Assembly: GCA_910584235.1 (NCBI GenBank)
Contig: CAJTZD010000001.1
Span: 186,001 to 250,000, forward strand
Source of the DNA: an uncultured Acetatifactor sp.
GTDB lineage: Bacteria; Bacillota; Clostridia; Lachnospirales; Lachnospiraceae
DNA: 64,000 bases
Direction of reading: 5' to 3'
Under the pieces are notes generated by a model. The model was not told where the DNA came from, did not search any database, and saw nothing but the letters and a program-made list of their open reading frames with translations. A program made the position numbers and the translations under genes. Below, piece after piece: positions 52,942-63,198 of this stretch (its first letter is position 1; every line of letters starts with the position of its first letter).

Positions 52942-53153
52942 ATGAGCTATAAAGAACTCGCCAAAAATCTCATAGATCAGATACCAGACAGCAAAATGTA
53001 TTATATTGGCACCCATCTGCAGGAAGCAGCACTCCCGGAGGAAAGGTCCAATGTGGAAACCACATAGCATCAATCGAGGAGTTGGAAAGCGGTGGCGGCA
53101 CCTTATTCACCGGCAGCACAGAGGCTCTATTCGCCGAACTGGCGGAGGAATAG
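52942..53153 (+). pseudogene. RelB/DinJ-like antitoxin, frameshifted
   Basis: ATG 52942 follows AAGGAAAG and reads MSYKELAKNLIDQIPDSKMY, continuing to SNVETT before a premature TAG. In another frame it continues ASIEELESGGGTLFTGSTEA, then LFAELAEE and stop at 53153, the usual C-terminus of such antitoxins. Removing two bases (an extra AC/CA near 53064) would join both parts into a ~70-residue protein. The toxin remnant starts three bases later. Confidence 0.6.
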
Positions 53154-53155
53154 CT

Positions 53156-53350
53156 ATGTTTAATGTAAGATACTCTACTCCGCGTTCCTGCAGCGCTACC
53201 CACAAAGAACCATGCGCACAGTTAAGTGGCAATTTTTCCAGATACAGCGAATGTCACATCACACCAGATTGGCTACTCATTTATAAGCAGACCGATACTG
53301 AACTGCTCCTCGACCGAACTGGCACTCATGCCGATCTGTTTGGAATGTGA
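53156..53350 (+). pseudogene. YafQ/RelE-like toxin with internal deletion
   Basis: 64 codons: MFNVRYST looks like the start of a RelE-fold toxin, and the C-terminal LSGNFSRYSECHITPDWLLI, then YKQTDTELLLDRTGTHADLF, is the catalytic end of YafQ-type mRNA endonucleases. About 25-30 residues normally between these parts (the first helices) are missing, so it is probably inactive. Together with the frameshifted antitoxin it forms a decayed type II module. 53,351-53,499 contains nothing I can support. Confidence 0.6.
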
Positions 53351-53499
53351 GCATTGCTGCACTATGCCAAAATCCGCAAACATGCATTCAACTTCATTCC
53401 AAGAGAGCATGTCCGTGCATATAATAAGCTGAATGTTGTAAATACTTCCGACTGTACCAAAATCAGACTTTATTGTGTTAAGTATTGGAAATTGGGTTC

Positions 53500-55047
53500 T
53501 CATCCTCTGGCGGCGGTGTCACTGGTAAGCAGCCTAAATGCTTTCTTCAGCATTTCTAATCCTTTCTTATAACTTGGATTTCTGTGATTTATTAAAACAA
53601 ACAGTATGTTAGGCACCAAGCAACAGATAACTAACTTAACCACTATTGCCTGGAATCCATAAAAGGGTAATATATTACAAATCATATATGTAATCACTCC
53701 GAGGATTCCAACTTCAAAAATATATAAGAGCATCTTCAAATAATACTTAATTTCACTTTTCAAAAAGTAGAACTTAAACAAAACATGCGTTTCCCAGGGA
53801 AGTTCAATACATACGCAACTAATAATTGTTGAAATCGCCACGCCTGCAACACCGATTTTTTTTACTAAAATCACATTCAAAAAAAGGTTTACCAAACACC
53901 CAACTATTGGTTTCCATTTATCTACCCGCCACATGCCAATTGCATCCTTATATACGGTGACTGTTCTCCTTATCTGTTCAAAGAAAAACCTCAATACAAG
54001 AGTCAACACAATGCTGATATGAAAAAGCAAATCCTCTCCCAGCCATAAAATCATAAAGTCTTGAAACAAGCACATAAAGCAAATACTGCACCAGCCCACT
54101 AGCCACATTCCCCATAAAAATAATACCTTGAAATCCTCGTAATTTTTATCTTTTGTTTCCACAGCAGTGCTATTTCCAATACTTGCCTGAATTGCAACAT
54201 ATATCAAACTAGTAAATGTCGTTATGGCCGAAATGACGTAATTATAATTTCCATAGACAGCCACAACCGTTAATCCCAGAAACGCAGAAATCACAATGGA
54301 ATCTAAAGAATTTGATATTGTTTTACCTATTTTTTGAAGTGCTAGTGCACTTACTTCCTTTTTGATTTTTCCGGAAGTCTCTTTGTCTAAATTGCCATTG
54401 CAGGTATATTGCGGATATCGTTTATCACATTCATACGAACACCAAAAATTATAGGTTATAATATATATGGTTGTTAATATTACATATAAATACATATTCT
54501 TTAGCCAAACTACTATAAATATCTGTAAAAAGTTTATCATTATTCTGCATATCGTTGCAATCCCATCTATAATATCATTCCTTTGGTGCGCATTAATGAG
54601 AGAAACCTTATGCATAAAAAGTAGATAACCGATAACAGTATTAACCAAATATAGTGTCCAAAGGATATATATATTGATATTCTCTGGCGGAGAACCACTG
54701 ATGAATTTATCTATGAACGGCATTATGATGATTCCTACTGACAAAATAACAAATCCAATTGTCCTATATGCCTTTTTATACATATTCATAAGCGCCGAAA
54801 CTTTTACAGTATCATTTTCAGCAATGGGTTTATACATACTTGCAATAATTGCATTCGCAATACCTAAATCAGCTATATTAAGAACCTGCAAAATAGAACT
54901 ATATAACCCCCCTAAGCCAAGATACTCTTCCCCCAATGACTTAATAAAAATTGTGCGAACAATAAACGGAAATAATATTTCGACCACGCGCCTTACTATG
55001 CCTACAATAATATTTCGTACTGAATTCTTTGTTCTCTCATTCTTCAT
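53500..55047 (-). CDS. polysaccharide flippase (Wzx/MATE-like)
   Basis: 515 residues with 12-14 hydrophobic segments. The N-terminus is NIIVGIVRRVVEILFPFIVR and the family-typical SLGEEYLGLGGLYSSILQVL follows. It moves lipid-linked repeat units across the membrane. The start is ATG 55047, five bases after GGAG; an in-frame GTG at 55053 sits on that site. Low-GC like the rest of the locus. It is the 3'-most gene of the surface-glycan locus and abuts the dead toxin-antitoxin pair. Confidence 0.9.
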   Translation of the reverse strand: MKNERTKNSVRNIIVGIVRRVVEILFPFIVRTIFIKSLGEEYLGLGGLYSSILQVLNIADLGIANAIIASMYKPIAENDTVKVSALMNMYKKAYRTIGFVILSVGIIIMPFIDKFISGSPPENINIYILWTLYLVNTVIGYLLFMHKVSLINAHQRNDIIDGIATICRIMINFLQIFIVVWLKNMYLYVILTTIYIITYNFWCSYECDKRYPQYTCNGNLDKETSGKIKKEVSALALQKIGKTISNSLDSIVISAFLGLTVVAVYGNYNYVISAITTFTSLIYVAIQASIGNSTAVETKDKNYEDFKVLFLWGMWLVGWCSICFMCLFQDFMILWLGEDLLFHISIVLTLVLRFFFEQIRRTVTVYKDAIGMWRVDKWKPIVGCLVNLFLNVILVKKIGVAGVAISTIISCVCIELPWETHVLFKFYFLKSEIKYYLKMLLYIFEVGILGVITYMICNILPFYGFQAIVVKLVICCLVPNILFVLINHRNPSYKKGLEMLKKAFRLLTSDTAARG

Positions 55048-55088
55048 ATTCACTCCAACATAATGAAAAGCTGTTTATCATCAAAATC

Positions 55089-56036
55089 CTAAGACCAATA
55101 GCATCCATTTTCAACAATTTTCTTATTTTTCACTTCATCCTCTTGTTTTGGGTAAACCCAATTCTCATTATAAAAATTTCGCACATAGTCATAAGCAGCT
55201 TCATGATCCCACCTTTTACCCTTAATTCCGAATAAAATTTGTGTTGCCCCCCCAAGGTGGATTGCTTTTTTTCCTGATGCTTTTAGCATGGATGTAAGAG
55301 GAAGCCCATAGGCACCGCAGCCTAATATCGCAACATCAAAATCTATTTTCATGGCCTCTCTATACATCCAATCCAAAGCATCAAACCAATTTGAGAATCT
55401 CTCATCCTTTTCTCCCGCAATAGTCTGAACCGCTTTTAATGTTTTCAAGCTGAACTCTGGTAAAATATTGGTACCAGGAAATATATCAGCTCTATGTTTA
55501 TATTGAGCTTGAATTGTAGTCTCAAATGGATGAATCACAAGCACTTTTTTATTTTCTAACGCAGATGTCCAAGGCTTTTCAGGCGCTTTCCATGGTTCCA
55601 GGTTTAATAAATATGTAAGACAAATATCCTTTCTCATATATTTTCGTATGTAATATTCTTCAAAACGCAGATTCCAAACTGCAAGCATATCCACGTCTTT
55701 CATTGCATTAATCATATAGTAATTAAAATCATTACCATATTCAACATCATTCGGAAAAAAGCCTGACCATCTACAAAGCTGCTCCATGGATTTCTCCCTG
55801 AGTCTCTTGATTGAAAATTCAAATGAACTGGCACAAAACATCTCTGATGCCCCGAAACGTCCGATAGCTATAGGCCTGTCTTCATTTATCCATTGGATAA
55901 TTTTGTTATTTGTTTTCTCTATATCAAATACTGGTATTCTCGCATATACTTTGGGGAATGTAATTGTTTTTTTAAATGCATGGTTTATTCTTCTATTACG
56001 TAAATAATAATAAATTAGAGTTGGAATTTTTTTCAC
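55089..56036 (-). CDS. GT-D fold glycosyltransferase-like protein
   Basis: 315 residues from a GTG at 56036 after GGAGGAAAAAC. The GT-D hallmark is RPIAIGRFGASEMFCASSFE near residue 55-75. AILGCGAYGLPLTSMLKASG and KKAIHLGGATQILFGIKGKR mark the C-terminal half. Relatives act as hexose transferases on serine-rich glycoproteins or in capsule loci; the acceptor here is unknown. Confidence 0.8.
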   Translation of the reverse strand: MKKIPTLIYYYLRNRRINHAFKKTITFPKVYARIPVFDIEKTNNKIIQWINEDRPIAIGRFGASEMFCASSFEFSIKRLREKSMEQLCRWSGFFPNDVEYGNDFNYYMINAMKDVDMLAVWNLRFEEYYIRKYMRKDICLTYLLNLEPWKAPEKPWTSALENKKVLVIHPFETTIQAQYKHRADIFPGTNILPEFSLKTLKAVQTIAGEKDERFSNWFDALDWMYREAMKIDFDVAILGCGAYGLPLTSMLKASGKKAIHLGGATQILFGIKGKRWDHEAAYDYVRNFYNENWVYPKQEDEVKNKKIVENGCYWS

Positions 56037-56230
56037 GTTTTTCCTCCATATAGTTCATGTCGTTCATAACTATCACTTTTTAATACATCTCTTAGTCTTT
56101 ATGTTTTTATACAGTCGCATTTCTTTACTTATATGATGTTTATTGGCAGTGCAAACACCATTTCTCCCTGTTCGATTATACTTTTTTATGAAAAACATTA
56201 CATTTAATAACTAACGCCATTACAAATTCT

Positions 56231-57049
56231 TCACTTTCCTAAAATAATTTGAACATACGGAACTATAGAATAAATAACTGCAGTAAGAAAACTGCAGTTT
56301 TTGCGCAAATAGTGAAACCATTCTTTCCCTGGCAGCCCCTTTGGCGATTCTTTCTTCCTTATACGTTCTCTTCTTGACAATGAAACATCTTTCCATGTCC
56401 CAACTTTGGAATTATCATTGCACACGCCTACAAAAAAATGGGATGCCAAGATTCTAATTCCTTTTTTTCCAGCCTGATATCCGTAATCAAAATCTCCCAT
56501 AGCGTGATGATATACCGGATCAATATTATCCAATGAACTAAATATGTCTGTGGGCATCAATACACAATTAGCGCAAAATGTATCACAATATCGTTTTTCG
56601 TCATCAACAGACATAACATTTCTGTAGCCAGGCCTTATCTTTCCCGTTCGAACTACTCCACTATAAGACATCTCTCCGTCCGAACTGCATGTCGCTCCAA
56701 CTATAATACTTTTTTCTGCCCCAAGATAGCTTATTAATTTTGTTATTGCGCCCTTATAAAATTCTACATCATCATTAGCAAGCATAACAAAGTCATACTT
56801 TCTGATATCACTTGCTTTTGCTTCATCTATTGCAGTACGCATACCCCCTGAATAGAAAAGATTGCCATTCCCCTTAATAACTTTTACATTAGGAAACACG
56901 CTTACTGCTTCTGCAGTTCCATCGTTACTATTATCATCTACGATCAAAAAAGAAAAATTCTGCTGCTCATCCTGTAGAACTGTATCAATAAATTTTAAAG
57001 TTTTTTCCTTTCGGTTATAACATGTTATTAGTACAAGAATATTAGCCAT
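56231..57049 (-). CDS. GT2-family glycosyltransferase
   Basis: 272 residues. N-terminal NILVLITCYNRKEKTLKFID, NDP-sugar site FLIVDDNSNDGTAEAVSVFP and DXD-like MLANDDVEFYKGA. The acceptor-side motif is HHAMGDFDYGYQAGKKG. Similar to rhamnosyltransferase-like GT2 enzymes. Probably one membrane-associated segment at the C-terminus (LTAVIYSIVPYVQIIL). The 190 bases to the next gene hold no supported feature. Confidence 0.9.
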   Translation of the reverse strand: MANILVLITCYNRKEKTLKFIDTVLQDEQQNFSFLIVDDNSNDGTAEAVSVFPNVKVIKGNGNLFYSGGMRTAIDEAKASDIRKYDFVMLANDDVEFYKGAITKLISYLGAEKSIIVGATCSSDGEMSYSGVVRTGKIRPGYRNVMSVDDEKRYCDTFCANCVLMPTDIFSSLDNIDPVYHHAMGDFDYGYQAGKKGIRILASHFFVGVCNDNSKVGTWKDVSLSRRERIRKKESPKGLPGKEWFHYLRKNCSFLTAVIYSIVPYVQIILGK

Positions 57050-57083
57050 TATCTTTCCTTTTATCTCCTTACAAAGTTGTCAT

Positions 57084-57638
57084 CTATTTTAACTCATGAT
57101 ACCAATTAATATCTGTTCTAATCACTCTCGCCGGTACTCCAGCAATTATTGAATTTTTTATATAGGTTTCGTTTGTAACAATAGCTCCTGTTCCTATTAT
57201 TGAATTTTCACCTACCTCTGTCCCTTTCAGCACAGTGACGCGATGTCCTACCCAAACATGGTTCCCCACGTAAATATCTTTTGCATGATTTATACGATTT
57301 CCATTGACATCCAGTATTGAATGACTGTCACTTGTCCGAAAAACAATTTCACTCGAAAACAAGCAGCGTTCTCCTATAGATATTGTTCTCCCCTCTATAC
57401 AGGCTAAATGGATATTCCCTTCAAAATGAGAATGGTTACCAATAGTAATAGTTGCCCCTTCACTAACAATAAAATCCATATTCCGGCATACGCAATCATG
57501 ACCTATATAAATACGATTATGGTTTCCCCGGAATAAAAATTTACAATTATATACACGACTTCCTTTTTCAATAATTAATTGATTTTCTGTTCCACTATTT
57601 ATAATTTTGTTTGTCTTAAGAAATGCCCCCCTATACAT
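57084..57638 (-). CDS. hexapeptide-repeat O-acetyltransferase
   Basis: 184 residues. Left-handed beta-helix repeats are visible (IYIGHDCVCRNMDFIVSEGA and DIYVGNHVWVGHRVTVLKGT). The C-terminal signature GENSIIGTGAIVTN with IIAGVPARVIR is that of the WcaF/LacA/capsule acetyltransferases. It likely decorates the surface glycan. The ~170 bases upstream are AT-rich and empty. Confidence 0.9.
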   Translation of the reverse strand: MYRGAFLKTNKIINSGTENQLIIEKGSRVYNCKFLFRGNHNRIYIGHDCVCRNMDFIVSEGATITIGNHSHFEGNIHLACIEGRTISIGERCLFSSEIVFRTSDSHSILDVNGNRINHAKDIYVGNHVWVGHRVTVLKGTEVGENSIIGTGAIVTNETYIKNSIIAGVPARVIRTDINWYHELK

Positions 57639-57807
57639 AATTTAACACCTTTTCTTCCTCTAAAATGGTTTCTGCAAAGTACAGTATATATGGATGATAA
57701 TACAAACATCAGCTTTTCATGATCCCTAACATAACGTTTTATCGTATACAACATTTCCTATCCCCCATTCATTTATATAACCGTCGTATTATATTTAATA
57801 TCAGATT

Positions 57808-58944
57808 TTATACATTTCGTATCCATTCATCTAGTAATATCATTTTATCTTGAAATAAAAATGGCATCCTGCTTTTATGCGGCTTCCAGGGCTCGCTTAT
57901 CGGTTTTATTCTTAATGTAATTTCTTTAAAGTCTATAATTGGTTTTCTTATATCCAGTATCAATCCATTTTCATCATTTATCAGGCAAGTGGCCCCTGCA
58001 TTTTCAGAAACCATCGCAAACTCGCCTGCTAATAACGCCTCGTTTACTACCGCTCCAAAAGGTTCATAGCTACTAGGAAGCACTAGTATCTGTCCGGCAA
58101 GATACCATGCCTTAAGTTCTATTCCCTCTTTTCTGCCAACATAATATATATATCCCTCACCGTTTGCGTCTTTAATCATACTTTGAATTCTGCTTAATAT
58201 ATCAGGAAATTTCTGCGACATGCCTCCTATTAACACAAGTACATTATCCGGACTCGATTTATGACTTTCCAAAAAAGACTTTACCAGATATTCAACATTC
58301 TTTTCCGGAGCCATTCGTCCAACATATAAAAAAATTCTCTTTCCTACTAAATTGTACGATTTTATAAGTTTATGCGCTTCGTTTACGATTTGATCTCTGT
58401 TCTCATAAAATTCCCTTTCATCCTGTATGATAGGAAAAACGAATGTATTCGCCTTAAAGTTTTCTTTATACCACCTTTCCACCTTTTCATTGCATAAAAT
58501 AATGCCATCTAAATATTTGATTCCAATATTTCGCGAAACTTTTCTTACACCCTTACATTCTTTCGCCATATTAAAACTGTCATCGCATATTGTAATAATT
58601 TTATACTGCTTCCTGTAAATATACCTAGTCAGTATTGCACTCCATAAGCCTTCCCCATATTCCCCTACTATGACAACATCCGGATTATACTCAAGAATCC
58701 GTTTTTTATGTCCGAAATAAAAACTTCTGCCCTTTATTGTTATACTCTTTTTAAAATAGTCTGGCTTAAATTGGAACTTCTGGCTTATTGCATCATAATC
58801 AAACTTTTGACTTTTTAAATTCTTATAGTATAAACAGACTCTCGCTTCAAACCTTTTATATAATTCATTAAAGAAAGAAATTCTATAGGGCGCAATTGTA
58901 GAATGAAAAATTAATATCTTTTTATTTGCAAAATTTGAACCCAT
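57808..58944 (-). CDS. GT4-family glycosyltransferase
   Basis: 378 residues. The N-terminal domain is ILIFHSTIAPYRISFFNELY. The C-terminal donor domain has FLYVGRMAPEKNVEYLVKSF, then ILVLPSSYEPFGAVVNEALL with the E-x7-E glutamates. Retaining transferase of the surface-glycan locus; sugar specificity cannot be predicted. Confidence 0.9.
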   Translation of the reverse strand: MGSNFANKKILIFHSTIAPYRISFFNELYKRFEARVCLYYKNLKSQKFDYDAISQKFQFKPDYFKKSITIKGRSFYFGHKKRILEYNPDVVIVGEYGEGLWSAILTRYIYRKQYKIITICDDSFNMAKECKGVRKVSRNIGIKYLDGIILCNEKVERWYKENFKANTFVFPIIQDEREFYENRDQIVNEAHKLIKSYNLVGKRIFLYVGRMAPEKNVEYLVKSFLESHKSSPDNVLVLIGGMSQKFPDILSRIQSMIKDANGEGYIYYVGRKEGIELKAWYLAGQILVLPSSYEPFGAVVNEALLAGEFAMVSENAGATCLINDENGLILDIRKPIIDFKEITLRIKPISEPWKPHKSRMPFLFQDKMILLDEWIRNV

Positions 58945-58992
58945 TCCTTTGAACTCCTTCTCTCCTCTTTTTTAATGGTTTTCTCTGTTTCC

Positions 58993-60147
58993 TCAGCACA
59001 CTTTATCTGAGCCGCCTCGCATTCTTTCTCTTTTCATCACCACATTAAATATTTCATTTCCTACTATTATAAAAGAATAATTCATAAAGCTATTTATAAA
59101 AAATTGTTCCGTATATCCATATAGTACAAACAAAAAAGTTATATAAACTCCGTATACATCCCCCCTGTGTACCATACTTTTTATTGCCACAATATATACT
59201 ATACAAATTACTGCTGACATAATTATTCCGTATTTCATCAGCAAAAAGACATATGCATTGTCAATAAAAGCGCTTAAATTTTTTGAGTTTCCAAATAGCG
59301 TAACAGTATCTGATGTCAAAACTGTATGCGCATGACCAATCCTCCCTGTCAATAACCGATTCAAAATACCAGCCGGGTTATTTCCCCAATAATTTCCATC
59401 ATAAAATAGCGGAACTGTAAAACTTAACAGAACAATGGCAATCATTCCCATACATAACAAACGTATTAACCATTTAGTCATTTTCTTTCTTCTGGCTATG
59501 ACTTTCAAGAAGCACCCTAATAAGATTGCAATGCTTCCCATAATAAATCCGCTCCGAGAAGTCGAGTATTTATAGATGACACAGCTTAATGCAAAAAGGA
59601 AAGATGCTTCCGACCATCTCACTTTGTCTTTACGCGTATATAAATATAAAATAATTAATATGACAACTGTTGCATGAAGCGCATTTCCTGAACTATATCC
59701 CATGCCATGCCAGACCTTGCCGCTCTGCATTACCATCTTATCCTCAATAATTCCTCCATAGGCTAATGCCAGCTTTACACATACACAGCATATCCACAAT
59801 TTCGAAATTCGCCTCATAATTACGTCTTTGGCAATATCTTTGACCCCAATCATAGCCATTACAGAAAGAATAATACCCGTTCTTTTTGTTGTCATTGTTA
59901 CCAGTAATGCTACACTAAACAAAAACAATGAAAATAGTAGCTGTTTCTTCTCCCATCGTATTGACATAATATGCAAAATCCAAACAGGAACTGCAACAGC
60001 CGTCAATACATAATAAACATAATCTTCACTATCTAATCCTATCCCTTTTGCACATACCATCAAAAATAGAAATATACAAATAAAAGTCTTTGTTTTTAAT
60101 AAATAGCTTCTATCTTTTATCCCTCCTGACTTAAACTGGTTCTTCAC
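58993..60147 (-). CDS. O-antigen polymerase/ligase-like membrane protein (Wzy)
   Basis: 384 residues from a GTG at 60147 placed after AAAGGAAG, overlapping the upstream GT4 gene by 17 bases. About ten hydrophobic segments (for example TKTFICIFLFLMVCAKGIGL and FYDGNYWGNNPAG in a large loop near ~255-300). Sequence is poorly conserved, as is normal for Wzy. The role is inferred from topology and neighbours. Confidence 0.82.
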   Translation of the reverse strand: MKNQFKSGGIKDRSYLLKTKTFICIFLFLMVCAKGIGLDSEDYVYYVLTAVAVPVWILHIMSIRWEKKQLLFSLFLFSVALLVTMTTKRTGIILSVMAMIGVKDIAKDVIMRRISKLWICCVCVKLALAYGGIIEDKMVMQSGKVWHGMGYSSGNALHATVVILIILYLYTRKDKVRWSEASFLFALSCVIYKYSTSRSGFIMGSIAILLGCFLKVIARRKKMTKWLIRLLCMGMIAIVLLSFTVPLFYDGNYWGNNPAGILNRLLTGRIGHAHTVLTSDTVTLFGNSKNLSAFIDNAYVFLLMKYGIIMSAVICIVYIVAIKSMVHRGDVYGVYITFLFVLYGYTEQFFINSFMNYSFIIVGNEIFNVVMKRERMRGGSDKVC

Positions 60148-61333
60148 AAATTTTCTTCCTTTCAATACTAGCACTCTGATATATCATCATCATTTCTTTA
60201 TAATTTTCATTTTCTGAATATAAATTTATGTATTTTTGCTTAGCATTTTCTCCCAAAACAGCTATATCCAGTTTTTCAAAACGCTTAACTGTATGTACAA
60301 GCGCATCAGCCGAATCATATTGAAACTTCAATCCATTTACGCCATCATCTACCAGTTCTCCTATATTGCCAATATCCCCGACTATTACTGGCGTTCTGCA
60401 GGCAAAAGCTTCTATAACAACCATTCCAAAAGTTTCATAGCATTGTGACGTGACAATTAATGCTTTTGTATATTTTAATAGGTCTACCAGCTTTTCCCTT
60501 TCCGTAAATCCTATCAATTCAATATTTGTTAATCCTCTATTGGATGTTACTTCCCTATAGTACTGTAGTTCACTACCTGCCCCTGCTAATATCAGCTTTC
60601 TATCCGGCATCTTGGAAAATGCTTCTATCAGCAATTGTATTCCTTTCATTTCCTCGATTCTTCCGACATACAAATAAAATTCTCCCTTAACCTTTTTGCA
60701 TTCCGCTTTAAAGGTGAAGTTCGGTTTCACATAAATCTTTTTTTCCTGAATTTGTTTTATTTCTAACAGCTTTTCTTTATTAAATTCAGACAAACAGATA
60801 TAATTCAGTTTTCCATAGACTCCTGTCATTCTGTGAACTTTCAAATTTATTACACAGACCAATGTCTGTATCCAACTCTTCCTATAACAACGATATTTTA
60901 ACGCACAGTTAAGCCCATGCTTCAGGCAATCCTCGCAAATGTGGCCATCCCGGTAAAATGTCGCCCCCGGACAAAGTAACCGAAAATTATGCATGGTCTG
61001 AACTACCGGAACATTTAGCGAAAGCGCTGCATAATACACAGATGGGCTAATCAAACTCAAAGTATTATGGACATGAACAATCTCAATCTTTTTCTTCTTG
61101 ATTAACTTCCGAACATCTATGTATGTACGAGGATTAAATATAGCCGTAAACGGCAACGCCAACTTCTTTAACGAAAATTGGCGCAGTTCTGAATTATTGC
61201 GACTATATAAAACAACCTCATGTCCATGGTCTTCCAGCATCTTCTTTTCATTGGCAACAACGGTATCTTCTCCGCCCGGAACCTGATAATAGTTATGTAC
61301 AATTAAAATTTTCTTCTTACTATTATCAGACAT
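60131..61333 (-). CDS. GT4-family glycosyltransferase
   Basis: 400 residues. The N-terminus KILIVHNYYQVPGGEDTVVA and VPVVQTMHNFRLLCPGATFY are typical of capsule GT4 enzymes. A Cys-rich stretch follows (CEDCLKHGLNCALKYRCYRK). The donor domain has FYLYVGRIEEMKGIQLLIEA and SQCYETFGMVVIEAFACRTP. The ATG is preceded by AAAGGAAAT. Second of the two GT4 enzymes in the locus. Confidence 0.92.
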   Translation of the reverse strand: MSDNSKKKILIVHNYYQVPGGEDTVVANEKKMLEDHGHEVVLYSRNNSELRQFSLKKLALPFTAIFNPRTYIDVRKLIKKKKIEIVHVHNTLSLISPSVYYAALSLNVPVVQTMHNFRLLCPGATFYRDGHICEDCLKHGLNCALKYRCYRKSWIQTLVCVINLKVHRMTGVYGKLNYICLSEFNKEKLLEIKQIQEKKIYVKPNFTFKAECKKVKGEFYLYVGRIEEMKGIQLLIEAFSKMPDRKLILAGAGSELQYYREVTSNRGLTNIELIGFTEREKLVDLLKYTKALIVTSQCYETFGMVVIEAFACRTPVIVGDIGNIGELVDDGVNGLKFQYDSADALVHTVKRFEKLDIAVLGENAKQKYINLYSENENYKEMMMIYQSASIERKKICEEPV

Positions 61334-61358
61334 ATTTCCTTTTTCCTTTCATATACAT

Positions 61359-63173
61359 TCACGCTAACTCCTGCTTCAATGCATTTACCAGCTTGTCATT
61401 TTCTTCTGTTGTCTTTATTGCCAATCTTACATATTGCCGGCCATCCTGCTTCATTTTTGCAACCAAATTTTTTATCAGAATGTTATGTTTGACAATGAGT
61501 CTGCGATTTAATTCCTTAGCCGTCATTCCTGTCCTGACTTCGGCCATGACATAATTTGCCTGAGAGGGAATTATCCGCAACCCATAGACTTTATTCAATT
61601 CGCCAATAAAGCGAACCCTTTCTTCCCGAAACCTTTTCAACGCAGAAAAATAATCCTTTTTATATTTTTCTTCTATCTGCATATAGAATTCAGCAAAGGA
61701 ATTAATGTTCCAAATAGAAACATCTTTCTTCATCTTTTCAATTATGTTTTTATTGCCTGATGCCAGTACACCCAGCCTTAATCCCGGTACGCCATAAGAT
61801 TTTGAAATGCTCTTCAATACACAAAGATGCTCGTTTGTATCTAAAATACTTTGCTCAATAACAGATGAATCATCTTCATCAGCAAAATCCACAAATGACT
61901 CATCAATCAACAAAGAAATTTTCTGCTCGTTTGTCCATTCAATTAATCTCAACAATTCGGTTTTCGATATATAATTTCCAGACGGATTATCCGGATTAAT
62001 GAGAACCAAATTCCGTATATCCTTACTTTCGAAATAGCCTATCAAATCATCAACTGTATACTTGAAGCAATCATTCTCCGGCCAATAAGCTACCAGTTCT
62101 TCTTCTGCATATCTATGGCTATACTCTTCAAAAGTAGGTCTGATAATACCGACCTTTCCAGTAATACTTCCCATCCATGACTTGATTAATTCGGCGGCTC
62201 CATTTCCAACCAATATATTTTCCTGATGAACTCCAAAATTTTTAGCTGCCAGAAGAGAATTTATTCTCATCCCTGACGGATACTGTGTAAGCAATTTTTC
62301 AAAACTCACCTTTATCTCATCAACCATCTTTTGTGGTGGAAAATATGGATTAACCAGATAGCAAAAATCTATCAACTGCGGGTATCGCCAATATCCACCA
62401 TATCTTTCCTGCAAAAGCGCAACCCTTTGATCTTCATCAGAAATAAACATAGATGCTGCAATATCCAAATCCTGAATATCATCTATCTCATACCAAAGCT
62501 GTCCGCTTAATCGTTTTGCTTTGATTTCCGGCTCATCAAGCATGGTAATGATACGCAGCACTTGTTCATAATACTCATTTTCCCCAAGCGCACTTTGATA
62601 TGCCTCTAAAAACGGAACATAATACATACAAGAAAAATGCTTGCTAAATTTATAGATATTTACTGTTTTATAGTAATCAGCAATTTCTTCAAATTTAAAA
62701 TTCTTTCCTGGGACAAAAGCCTCTATACCGTCATTTGGATCCAATTTTACGCATGTTCCATCCATCCATGATTCATATTTGTCAACGAGCGCCAACGTTT
62801 CTCTCGAATCATTTAATAAAACCTCAAGTACAGAATCCTCAAAAATAAGGTCTGACTCAAAAAGAAGAGTATCTTCTTTGCAAAGCCAGTCTTTCGCCAA
62901 AGCCAAAGAATATATATTATTGGTTTTGTCATAAACCGGATTATTTATATAGGTAATCGGGGTCTTAATACCTAAAGTATTAATGTAATTAATTAGTTTC
63001 TGCCCCTCATAGCCCACGACAATCACAATCCTTGACAGATTATGCCTTTCAATCTGACGAAGCATCCTCTCTATCAACGTAACTCCGTTAACCTGAATCA
63101 TACATTTTGTATTGTCACGAGTTAAATCTTTAAGCCGTTTACCCATCCCTGCTGCTAAAATTACTGCCTGCAT
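61359..63173 (-). CDS. nucleotidyltransferase-aminotransferase fusion
   Basis: 604 residues from ATG 63173 behind GAGGAC; frames reaching to 63260 run into the previous gene. Residues 1-230 are an NTP transferase (MQAVILAAGMGKRLKDLTRD, LLFESDLIFEDSVL), like LicC/PntC cytidylyltransferases. Residues ~265-604 are a fold-type I PLP aminotransferase (NPYFPPQKMVDEI, NPDNPSGNYISKTELLRLIE, lysine in KSISKSYGVPGLRLG). This architecture is reported for phosphonate cytidylyltransferase fused to 2-aminoethylphosphonate aminotransferase. The threonine-phosphate/CobD-like aminotransferase group is an alternative. It likely supplies a nucleotide-activated amino group for the glycan. Confidence 0.88.
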   Translation of the reverse strand: MQAVILAAGMGKRLKDLTRDNTKCMIQVNGVTLIERMLRQIERHNLSRIVIVVGYEGQKLINYINTLGIKTPITYINNPVYDKTNNIYSLALAKDWLCKEDTLLFESDLIFEDSVLEVLLNDSRETLALVDKYESWMDGTCVKLDPNDGIEAFVPGKNFKFEEIADYYKTVNIYKFSKHFSCMYYVPFLEAYQSALGENEYYEQVLRIITMLDEPEIKAKRLSGQLWYEIDDIQDLDIAASMFISDEDQRVALLQERYGGYWRYPQLIDFCYLVNPYFPPQKMVDEIKVSFEKLLTQYPSGMRINSLLAAKNFGVHQENILVGNGAAELIKSWMGSITGKVGIIRPTFEEYSHRYAEEELVAYWPENDCFKYTVDDLIGYFESKDIRNLVLINPDNPSGNYISKTELLRLIEWTNEQKISLLIDESFVDFADEDDSSVIEQSILDTNEHLCVLKSISKSYGVPGLRLGVLASGNKNIIEKMKKDVSIWNINSFAEFYMQIEEKYKKDYFSALKRFREERVRFIGELNKVYGLRIIPSQANYVMAEVRTGMTAKELNRRLIVKHNILIKNLVAKMKQDGRQYVRLAIKTTEENDKLVNALKQELA

Positions 63174-63198
63174 AGTTCTGTCCTCGCTAAAGCTTTTT

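Noticed and set aside
53354..53572. 72-codon plus-strand frame
   Set aside because: Runs into the 3' end of the flippase gene on the other strand and has no ribosome site.
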